From positions 1-64,000 of the forward strand of contig JALWNK010000058.1 of NCBI GenBank assembly GCA_026995935.1: a DNA stretch of 64,000 bases, in the 5' to 3' direction. The stretch comes from Deltaproteobacteria bacterium. Lineage in GTDB: Bacteria; Desulfobacterota; Dissulfuribacteria; Dissulfuribacterales; QOAL01. The notes under the pieces were generated by a model. The model was given only the letters and a program-made list of their open reading frames with translations. It was not told where the DNA came from and did no database searches. The first letter of the stretch is position 1, and every line of letters begins with the position of its first letter. Position numbers and translations under genes: made by a program. Positions 41,401-48,589 of this stretch are shown here, one piece after another.

Positions 41401-44400
41401 CTACTTCTCCCCCTGGCCGAACCTGACCCTGTGTACCAGGCAGTAGAGGGTGGGAACAAGGAAGAGATTGCCAATGGTTGCAGCAAGAAGGCCGTAGCCA
41501 AAGGATATGGCCATGGGGGAGAGTATCATTGCCTGGCCTGTTGCAAAGAAGATGAGTGGGGTAAGGCTCAGGATGGTGGTTACAGATGTAAGGATTATTG
41601 GCCTTAGCCTGATGGCCGCGGCCTTTAAGAAAAAGTTCCTGGCCGGGTTCTCCTTGAGATGTCTTTTTAGGAAGTCCACCATGATGATGGCGTCGTTTAC
41701 GGCAACACCTGAAAGGCCAACGAAGCCGAGAAGGGAGGTGATGGATATGTGCTTTCCCATTATGATATGTCCGGCAATTACTCCAACAAAGGCAAAGGGC
41801 ACGGAGACAAGCACTATGAAGGAGTCGCCAAAGGAGTTGAACTGGAGAAGAAGCACAATGAGGATGCCAAGGATTGCCACTGTGCCTGCAAGGGCAAGAT
41901 CCCTGAGGGTGCGGTCTGCCACCTTCTCTTCCCCCTTTATCTCTGTTATGACCCCGAGTTTCTTTATTTTCATAAAGGTTGGCCTTAGAAGGTCCATGAC
42001 CTGGCGGCTTGTGGTGATCTTCTTGTCAATGGATGCAGTGACCGTTATCTGGCGCACGCCGTTTTCCTTCCATATCCTTGAAAGTCCCCTCTTTGGCACT
42101 ATCTTGCAGATGTCTGTTATGTAAACCAGGCGGTTCGTTCCAGGCACCTCGAGCCTTAACTTCAAAAACCTTGAAAGGTCCTTTCTGTCCTGAAGGTAGG
42201 TCCTTACCACAACGTCCCGGCTGACATCCTTCATGATGCGGGCAGTCTTTATGTTGAGATAATAGGGAATGAGGGCAGATGCCAAGGATGCCTCAGAAAA
42301 TCCAAGCTCCCTTCCCCTCCTGTTAAGATGAAGTTCAAGCTCGATCTTTCCAGGATCGTAGTTGTCCGCAATGTTTTCAACCCCATTTATCCGTGAGAGC
42401 GCCTCTTCCAAAAGCTTCGCCGCATCTACCATCTTCTTTAAGGCAATATCCTTGTCCTTTCCCGGATAGGAAAATGATACCTCTATGTCTGCCCGGACAA
42501 TTCCCGCCTTTGGCTTTGTGACAGTAAGACGCTGTATTTTTATGTCTTTCAGGTGGTCCTCGATTACCTTCACAAGCTCCATTGCCGTATGTTTCCTTGT
42601 GCCAAAGGTGTAGGTGCCAAACATTATTACAGGGTAGACAAAGCGCTCAAGAAAGTTCTGCGGGGCAGGCTTTTCAAGGTTTACAAATATCTGGAAGAGG
42701 TCCTCTCCCACGTCAAATTCCATCTTGTCGTTAAAGGATGTGCCGATGTGTGTGGCAATGGAGTCGAGGTCTTTTGGCGGCAAACACTCCTTCACCCTCT
42801 TTTCTATGACAGAGACCACCTTTTCCGTATCCTCAATGCCGTAGCGTGAGGCAAGCTTGCCCCTTATGTATATCTGGTCCGCGTCAAATTGAGGAAGAAG
42901 GGTAAAGGTGAGGAAGAACTTCATTGCAAAGATAGCGACAACAAATACAAGGAGCGCCCCTGAAATGGCGGCACGTTTGTGGTCAATCAGCCTTCCAAGA
43001 AGGGCCGAATACGCACTTCTAAGTGGCTCCCAGTTTGAAAAAGGGCTTCTGCCCACCCCTGTCCTGTAAAGCTCTACTGCGTGAACCGGCAGGATGAAGA
43101 GCGATTCTATAAGGGAGGCGAGAAGTGCTGTGCTTACGAATATGGGAATTATTTTCAGGAATTTTCCAATATCTCCCCCCACCATGAGCAGGGGAAGAAA
43201 GGCGGCAACAGTGGTAAAGGTTGCTGCGCACACTGGCCAGAACACCTCTGCGGTCCCCTCTATCGCGGCCTCCTTGTGGGAAAGGCCCGCTTCCATCTTT
43301 CTGTAGATGTTTTCTCCAATGACTATGGCGTCATCCACCACCATTCCAAGGGCCATGAGAAAGGAGAAAAGGGAGAGCATGTTTATGGTCTCACCCCTGT
43401 GGTAGAGGTATACAAAGGATATGAGAAAGGCAGTGGGGATTCCAAGGAGCACCGTTATGGACACCCTCAGGTTCAGGAAGAGATAAAGGGAGATGGTTAC
43501 CAGGATAAGCCCTACAACGGCAGAGGATTTGACCGTGTTGAGTCTGTTTCGGATGTAAATGGAAAGATCGCTATAGACCGAAAAGTCAAGCCCTTTGTAG
43601 CGTTTCTTCCACGCCTTTACCATCTTTCTGATTTTGTTTGACAGGTAAATTGAAGAGCCCTTGGCTGTCTTAAAGATAGTAAGGGAAATGTTCCTTTTTC
43701 CGTTGAAATGGGAAAGGCTCTTTACCTCGGAAAGCTCAAGGCGCACCTCTGCAATCCTTGACAGGAACAGTTTTTTTCCTCCTGTGTGGAGGATCAAGGA
43801 ATTCCAGAAGGAAAGCGATGGCCTTCCCCCCGGTGTTGTTATGAATATGTGGTTTCCCCTCTCCTTTATCTCTCCAAGGGGGCTGTTGTTTACCCAGGAA
43901 CGGATGAGCTCCTTGACCTGAAAGGGGGATATGCCAAGGGCCTCAAGCACGTCGTTTTTAAGGTATATGTGCACCTCTTTCTTGGCCTTTCCGTTGATGG
44001 TGGCCTTAGAGATGTCCGGAATCCTCTCCACTTCCTTTCTGATATCGTCTGCTATGTCCTGGAGTTCTTCTTCAGGGGCACCGCTAATTGACAGGGTGAG
44101 AAGGGGGTACTTTTCTATCTTCCTGACCACCGTTGGGTCGTCCATGTCTTCAGGAAAATCTGGCTTCACCCTGTCTATGGCGTCTCTGACCTTAAACAGC
44201 GTGTCTTCTACTGGAGTTGAGTCATCAAGGGTGATGGTTATCAGGCAGGAGCCGTCCCTGGTCACCGATTCAACCAGTTTCACCCCCTCTATGTTTTGTA
44301 CCTCGTCCTCGATCCTGCTTGTGATGATGTCGTCAAAGGTGGTGGCGGAGGTGCCCTGGTAAAAGGCCGTCACCTCTATCTTGTTGGTTGGAATGGGGGG

Positions 44401-44544
44401 AAAGAGCTCTTGTGGCAGCTGAAAGTAGGAGATTATTCCAGTAATTATAAAGAGCAGGGCAAGGGTGTGGGCAAGGGGACGCCTTTCAACGAAAAAGCCC
44501 ACTAGAAATGCAGGGATGCTCTTTTTCCCGTTGTGTTTGCCCAT
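41401..44544 (-). CDS. RND-family efflux transporter, inner-membrane permease
   Basis: A 1047-aa inner-membrane proton-driven exporter (AcrB/MdtB type). It has twelve predicted helices in two halves, each with a large periplasmic loop. The proton-relay aspartates are in the TM4 motif GMVVDDAIVIGENI near residue 403. The second half has the matching GLSGVAVNDAIIMVDF. The N-terminus has QLPQELFPPIPTNKIEVTAFY, common to these pumps. It is 10 bases downstream of its adaptor gene on the same strand. No outer-membrane TolC-like channel is nearby. The substrate is unknown. Confidence 0.93.
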   Translation of the reverse strand: MGKHNGKKSIPAFLVGFFVERRPLAHTLALLFIITGIISYFQLPQELFPPIPTNKIEVTAFYQGTSATTFDDIITSRIEDEVQNIEGVKLVESVTRDGSCLITITLDDSTPVEDTLFKVRDAIDRVKPDFPEDMDDPTVVRKIEKYPLLTLSISGAPEEELQDIADDIRKEVERIPDISKATINGKAKKEVHIYLKNDVLEALGISPFQVKELIRSWVNNSPLGEIKERGNHIFITTPGGRPSLSFWNSLILHTGGKKLFLSRIAEVRLELSEVKSLSHFNGKRNISLTIFKTAKGSSIYLSNKIRKMVKAWKKRYKGLDFSVYSDLSIYIRNRLNTVKSSAVVGLILVTISLYLFLNLRVSITVLLGIPTAFLISFVYLYHRGETINMLSLFSFLMALGMVVDDAIVIGENIYRKMEAGLSHKEAAIEGTAEVFWPVCAATFTTVAAFLPLLMVGGDIGKFLKIIPIFVSTALLASLIESLFILPVHAVELYRTGVGRSPFSNWEPLRSAYSALLGRLIDHKRAAISGALLVFVVAIFAMKFFLTFTLLPQFDADQIYIRGKLASRYGIEDTEKVVSVIEKRVKECLPPKDLDSIATHIGTSFNDKMEFDVGEDLFQIFVNLEKPAPQNFLERFVYPVIMFGTYTFGTRKHTAMELVKVIEDHLKDIKIQRLTVTKPKAGIVRADIEVSFSYPGKDKDIALKKMVDAAKLLEEALSRINGVENIADNYDPGKIELELHLNRRGRELGFSEASLASALIPYYLNIKTARIMKDVSRDVVVRTYLQDRKDLSRFLKLRLEVPGTNRLVYITDICKIVPKRGLSRIWKENGVRQITVTASIDKKITTSRQVMDLLRPTFMKIKKLGVITEIKGEEKVADRTLRDLALAGTVAILGILIVLLLQFNSFGDSFIVLVSVPFAFVGVIAGHIIMGKHISITSLLGFVGLSGVAVNDAIIMVDFLKRHLKENPARNFFLKAAAIRLRPIILTSVTTILSLTPLIFFATGQAMILSPMAISFGYGLLAATIGNLFLVPTLYCLVHRVRFGQGEK

Positions 44545-44554
44545 TTAGATGTGA

Positions 44555-45460
44555 TTACAGCCCGATTCTGATGCGTACTACCTGGCCCCACAAAAGCCCT
44601 TTTATGGGGGCAAAGACAAGGTCAAAGCCGTAGCTGTAGAGGTAGCTGTTGTCAGGGTCAACCTTCAGTTTTTCCACCTGCCCTCTGGCCCTTATCTCTT
44701 TTCCATCAGGAAGGACCAGGGAAAAGTTCAGGGTTCTTCCCTCCTTGAGGGCCTCCTTCAGTCTCTTGAAACAGGGAAGGGAAAGCACAAGGTGTATCTT
44801 TGCCTTTGAGATGTCAAGGAGCCTTGAAAGCTTCTCCCCCGGGACAACCGTCTCGTACACCTCCTTGAAGTTCTGGGAAACGTAAAGGGGCCTGTCAAAG
44901 CATGGCCTTGATTTTTTTATCTGGTCTTCAAGCTGGGCAATGGCGCGCCTTGTTTCCGCCTGATGGCGCCTGTTTTCGATTAATGTCATCCGGGAGGAGT
45001 TTACCTGGGTCTCCATGTCTTCAACCAGCTGCTGCTCAATGTGTCCCTCTTTCTTAAGTTTTAAGTACCTTTGAAATTTTTTCCTTGAAAGCTGAAGATT
45101 CCTTTCAAGAACGCCCTTTTCAAGTTTAAGGGCCTTTAAAACCTCCTTTAGGCTCATGAGCTGTTTTTCAAGGGCAGCGCAGTCTATCTCCATTATGGGG
45201 GTATTTTTTTTAAGTATCTGTCCCTCCCTGGCGTTTATCCTTTTAATGTGTCCTGCCACCTCTGCCTTGATAATATGAACGGAATAGGGGGAATAGGCCC
45301 CTGAAAGGACTATTTCCTTTGCATTTTCACATCTTTCAGGCTGCTTAAGCCCCTTTTCCGCAAGCTCTACCTGGGAACGGGCAGACCCCAGGGAGGAGAG
45401 GAAGAGCAGGAAGAAAAGGGACAAAAATATATTTAAAAATAGCGTCTTTTTAAATCTCAT
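44555..45460 (-). CDS. Membrane-fusion (HlyD/AcrA-type) adaptor protein
   Basis: A 301-aa periplasmic adaptor. A signal/anchor MRFKKTLFLNIFLSLFFLLF is followed by a lipoyl-like half-barrel (VAGHIKRINAREGQILKKNT). A coiled-coil hairpin at about residues 100-190 (LKALKLEKGVLERNLQLSRK) is followed by a beta-barrel domain. It links the RND pump to an outer-membrane channel. I chose ATG 45460, which overlaps the end of cobJ by 11 bases, instead of the earlier 45496. It forms one unit with the RND permease. Its coupling to a cobalamin gene is odd. Confidence 0.88.
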   Translation of the reverse strand: MRFKKTLFLNIFLSLFFLLFLSSLGSARSQVELAEKGLKQPERCENAKEIVLSGAYSPYSVHIIKAEVAGHIKRINAREGQILKKNTPIMEIDCAALEKQLMSLKEVLKALKLEKGVLERNLQLSRKKFQRYLKLKKEGHIEQQLVEDMETQVNSSRMTLIENRRHQAETRRAIAQLEDQIKKSRPCFDRPLYVSQNFKEVYETVVPGEKLSRLLDISKAKIHLVLSLPCFKRLKEALKEGRTLNFSLVLPDGKEIRARGQVEKLKVDPDNSYLYSYGFDLVFAPIKGLLWGQVVRIRIGL

Positions 45461-46244
45461 AGCCCCTCGGCGTAATGATTTTTCCGTCCCAGACAAAGCT
45501 CTGGGAGTTTCCTATGATGACGAGGGATTGCATCCCAATGTTCCATGCATCAGGGCCCTTGGAGCAAAGCATGGACAGGGTGGTGATGGAGACCTCCTGA
45601 CCGGGCCTCATGGCGCTGGTCACGATTCCAACAGGGGTATCCTCCTTCCTGTGGCCCGAGACGATTTCAAGGGCTCTCGGAAGCTGGTCCTTCCGCCTTT
45701 TGCTCCTGGGGTTGTAAAAGACCAGGACGAAATCCGCAGCAGCCGAGGCCTCTATCCTCTTTTCTATTAGGGGCCAAGGGGTCAGAAGATCACTCAGGCT
45801 GATCACGGAAAAGTCGTGTACCAGGGGTGCTCCTAAAAGGCTTGAGCAGGCAGAAAGGGCGGGAATTCCAGGTATTACATCCACCTTGAGTCTTTCGCTG
45901 CTAATGTCCATGGTCCTAAGTATTTCAAAAACAAGGCCTGAGAGGGCGTAGATTCCCGGGTCTCCGCTACAGACAAGGGCCACACGCCTTCCTGAAAGGG
46001 CCTCTTCTATGGCCCTCTTACACCTGTCTTTTTCCCTGGTCATGCCCGTTTGGACAATCTCCTGCTCTGGAATAAGTATATGCCTTATAAGGTCCACGTA
46101 GGTCTTGTAACCACATATCACATGGGCGTTTCTTATTGCCTCAACAGCCGGGCTGCACATCCACCTTGTGTCCCCGGGGCCAAGGCCCACAACAGAAAGA
46201 TGCCCTTTCTTTTTCTGTTCATTGAGGGAGGTTTTCCTTGTCAT
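45450..46244 (-). CDS. cobJ: Precorrin-3B C17-methyltransferase
   Basis: SAM-dependent step of corrin ring contraction in cobalamin synthesis. The 264-aa protein has the tetrapyrrole methylase motifs LSVVGLGPGDTRWMCSPAV, ALVCSGDPGIYALSGLVF and DVIPGIPALSACSSLLGAP. The C-terminal half carries PRSKRRKDQLPRAL and the SAM-binding region. The start ATG 46244 overlaps the end of bioD as ATGA. It overlaps the adaptor gene at its own end. It is an isolated cob gene in this window. Confidence 0.93.
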   Translation of the reverse strand: MTRKTSLNEQKKKGHLSVVGLGPGDTRWMCSPAVEAIRNAHVICGYKTYVDLIRHILIPEQEIVQTGMTREKDRCKRAIEEALSGRRVALVCSGDPGIYALSGLVFEILRTMDISSERLKVDVIPGIPALSACSSLLGAPLVHDFSVISLSDLLTPWPLIEKRIEASAAADFVLVFYNPRSKRRKDQLPRALEIVSGHRKEDTPVGIVTSAMRPGQEVSITTLSMLCSKGPDAWNIGMQSLVIIGNSQSFVWDGKIITPRGYEI

Positions 46245-46951
46245 TTCATCTCTTTCCGTAACCTTCGTGAAAGGGGATAAAGGGCCCTTTCAACCTCATC
46301 TGAGACAGGATCATGGCCAAAGGGCAACGGACCGTAAACCCTTGCTCCTGACAGATCCGAGATAATGGAGATGTTGTCATGCACGATCCTCTCATCCGTA
46401 TCGTCTTTTTTCCCTCCGTAACCTGCGCGGTTAAAGACAATGCCGTAAAGTGCGATTCCCCTTTGCCTCATTACTTCCACCGAAAGGAGGGTGTGGTTTA
46501 TTGTGCCAAGGCCGCTTCTTGATACAAGAACCACTGGGCACCCGCAATCCCTTACAATATCCACAAGGAGCAGTCCTTTTGTAAGGGGTACCATGAGCCC
46601 TCCCACCCCTTCAATGAGAACTATGTCGCATCGTTTCTCAAGCCTCTCTGTCTCGTCCAGGATGTGGCCGGGATCTATCGTTTTCCCTTCAAGAGCCGCT
46701 GACAGGTGCGGGGAGGCAGGAAAGGAAAAGCTGTACGGGCATGCCACAGAAAGTCTTGAACCTGGGGCAAGGCAGGCAGAGCCTGCCTTTTCCATTATGT
46801 ATTCTATGTCTGGCCCAAAGTTTTTGCCTCCTGTGCCTGCCCACTTTATCACGCCCACGTGGAGTCCTTCCTTTAAAAGCAGGGAGGTGAGACCTGCAGT
46901 GACAAAGGTCTTTCCAACGTCTGTGTCTGTGCCGGCTATGAATATTTTCAT
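46241..46951 (-). CDS. bioD: Dethiobiotin synthetase
   Basis: ATP-dependent carboxylation of 7,8-diaminopelargonic acid to dethiobiotin. The 236-aa protein starts FIAGTDTDVGKTFVTAGL with the P-loop GTDTDVGKT. It also has LIEGVGGLMVPL and the substrate site VVLVSRSGLGTINHTLLSVE. Its end overlaps cobJ. It lies 8 bases after the CBS-domain gene and may be co-transcribed. No other bio genes are nearby. Confidence 0.94.
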   Translation of the reverse strand: MKIFIAGTDTDVGKTFVTAGLTSLLLKEGLHVGVIKWAGTGGKNFGPDIEYIMEKAGSACLAPGSRLSVACPYSFSFPASPHLSAALEGKTIDPGHILDETERLEKRCDIVLIEGVGGLMVPLTKGLLLVDIVRDCGCPVVLVSRSGLGTINHTLLSVEVMRQRGIALYGIVFNRAGYGGKKDDTDERIVHDNISIISDLSGARVYGPLPFGHDPVSDEVERALYPLSRRLRKEMK

Positions 46952-46959
46952 GGCGTTCT

Positions 46960-47604
46960 TTACAACACCTTCAGCCCGGCTTCGCTCAGCGCCTTTTTTA
47001 CAGAAGGCAGGTTCATGGTCTGCACCCTCATGTGTATGACTGGATGGACCCTGTCGTCATCAAGGGGATGAAGCGCCCTTATCACCCTTGTAAATGGGAT
47101 GCTGGCTGCTTCAAGCACCTTTATTGCCCTGTTCATGGCGCTCTGTCCCTCTTCTATTATGCTTATGAGGCAGCTTCCCTTTTCATAAAGCCCGAAGAGT
47201 TCACCATAGGCCCTCATGAGGTCCCTTACGGAAAATATGCCAATTACTACGTGGTCATCATCCACCACCGGAAGGGCGCCAACATTTTGTTTTTCAAGCA
47301 GTATTAGTGCATCATCAAGGGTAGAGTTCAGGTTAAGGCTCGAGAGGTCTGTGCTCATAATGGAATTTACGGGTGAGCGGGATACCTTTTCCAGTATCCT
47401 TATCCTTTCTTTTTCATCAAGGACCGAGGAAGGATATGCCGACCTTATGTCCCTGTCCGTGACCATGCCCAGAAGCTTTCCCTCAGAGCTGGTTACAGGC
47501 AGGTGCCTGAAGCCCTTTTCTTTGAGTATCTGCCGCGCCTTTTGGATAAGCGTTTCCGGAGAGACAGTGACTGGCCTTTTTGTCATGTAGCCTGTGACGA
47601 ACAT
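46960..47604 (-). CDS. acuB: CBS-domain pair with C-terminal ACT-like domain (AcuB type)
   Basis: A 214-aa cytosolic protein. Two CBS domains (about 1-60 and 75-130) are seen by MTKRPVTVSPETLIQKARQI, LGMVTDRDIRSAYPSS, ALILLEKQNVGALPVVDDD and IGIFSVRDLMRAYGE. The C-terminal 70 residues are ACT-like (LISIIEEGQSAMNRAIKVLE, written in part). This is the layout of AcuB, which is linked to acetyl-CoA/acetate control. It lies next to an AcuC-like deacetylase and a Pat-like acetyltransferase, so it likely senses an adenine nucleotide there. AGAGG precedes ATG 47604. Confidence 0.88.
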   Translation of the reverse strand: MFVTGYMTKRPVTVSPETLIQKARQILKEKGFRHLPVTSSEGKLLGMVTDRDIRSAYPSSVLDEKERIRILEKVSRSPVNSIMSTDLSSLNLNSTLDDALILLEKQNVGALPVVDDDHVVIGIFSVRDLMRAYGELFGLYEKGSCLISIIEEGQSAMNRAIKVLEAASIPFTRVIRALHPLDDDRVHPVIHMRVQTMNLPSVKKALSEAGLKVL

Positions 47605-47623
47605 GGTTTCTTACCTCTGTCTG

Positions 47624-48589
47624 TTAGATTTTTAATGCAAGGGCGCCAAGGTACATTTCCACCGAAGGGGCGAGAAAATCAAGACTGTATCCACCCTCCA
47701 GCACGCTTACCAGTCTGCCCTGACACATTTTCTCGGCCCACATCGCAAGAAAAGACCCAATGTGTCCAAAGACAGGGGTGGTGTAAGCAAGCCCCGACAT
47801 GTCATCTGCTTCATGAGCGTCAAAGCCTGCGGCCGAAACGATGCAGTCCGGCCGAAACTGTTCAAGGGCAGGCTCTACGCGTTCCTTGAGGGCCTTAAGG
47901 ACGTGTGAATCCGTGGCCCCTGGAGGAAGGGCAATATTCAGGGTAAATCCCTCTCCTGGCCCGGTTCCTGTATCCTCCTCGTAGCCAGTGCCAGGAAAGC
48001 TGAAGGTTGGATGTTCATGGATGCTTGCATAAAAGACGTCCGGGTCGCTGTCAAAGAGTTCCTGGATGCCGTTTCCGTGGTGGGCATCAAAATCAAGAAT
48101 GAAGATCCGCCTTCTGCCATATTTTTTCTGCCAGTATCTTGCTGCAATGGCCACATTGTTCAAAAAACAAAATCCCAAGGGCAGGGAGGTTTCTGCATGG
48201 TGTCCCGGGGGTCTTACAAGTGCAAAAATCACCTCATCAACGGCCTTCTCAGAAAGATCCACGGCATTCATGCAGGCCCCGGCTGCAAGAAGGGCCACGT
48301 CATAGGTGTCGTAGCATATCCTGTTGTCCGGATGTCCAAAGTCCTGCCTTCCAGAAAGACATGCCTCTTCAAAACGAAGGAGATAGTCGCTTGAGTGAAC
48401 GTCAAAGACGCTTTCGTTTGAGGCCATGGAGGGCTCAGTCAGTTTCAAGGAGTCTCCAAGAGGCCCGTGGTTCAGGTTCTTTAGAATGCGCGTAAGCCTT
48501 TCAGGGGATTCGGGATGATCGGAACCTCCGGTGTCATGATCCAGGAAACGGTCTGAATAGACCACGTTTACCTGCTTGAATTTTGCCAT
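47624..48589 (-). CDS. acuC: Histone-deacetylase-family protein (AcuC-like)
   Basis: Zn-dependent deacetylase of the HDAC/AcuC/AphA superfamily, 321 aa. It carries the catalytic pair RPPGHHAETSLPLGFCFLNN, the metal-binding DFDAHHGNGIQELF and the end VSAAGFDAHEADDMSGLAYT, and LVSVLEGGYSLDFLA. It probably removes acetyl groups from lysines, for example of acetyl-CoA synthetase, opposing the Pat-like gene next to it. The start ATG 48589 follows GAGG and overlaps the acetyltransferase gene by 22 bases. It lies 19 bases upstream of the CBS gene. Confidence 0.9.
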   Translation of the reverse strand: MAKFKQVNVVYSDRFLDHDTGGSDHPESPERLTRILKNLNHGPLGDSLKLTEPSMASNESVFDVHSSDYLLRFEEACLSGRQDFGHPDNRICYDTYDVALLAAGACMNAVDLSEKAVDEVIFALVRPPGHHAETSLPLGFCFLNNVAIAARYWQKKYGRRRIFILDFDAHHGNGIQELFDSDPDVFYASIHEHPTFSFPGTGYEEDTGTGPGEGFTLNIALPPGATDSHVLKALKERVEPALEQFRPDCIVSAAGFDAHEADDMSGLAYTTPVFGHIGSFLAMWAEKMCQGRLVSVLEGGYSLDFLAPSVEMYLGALALKI

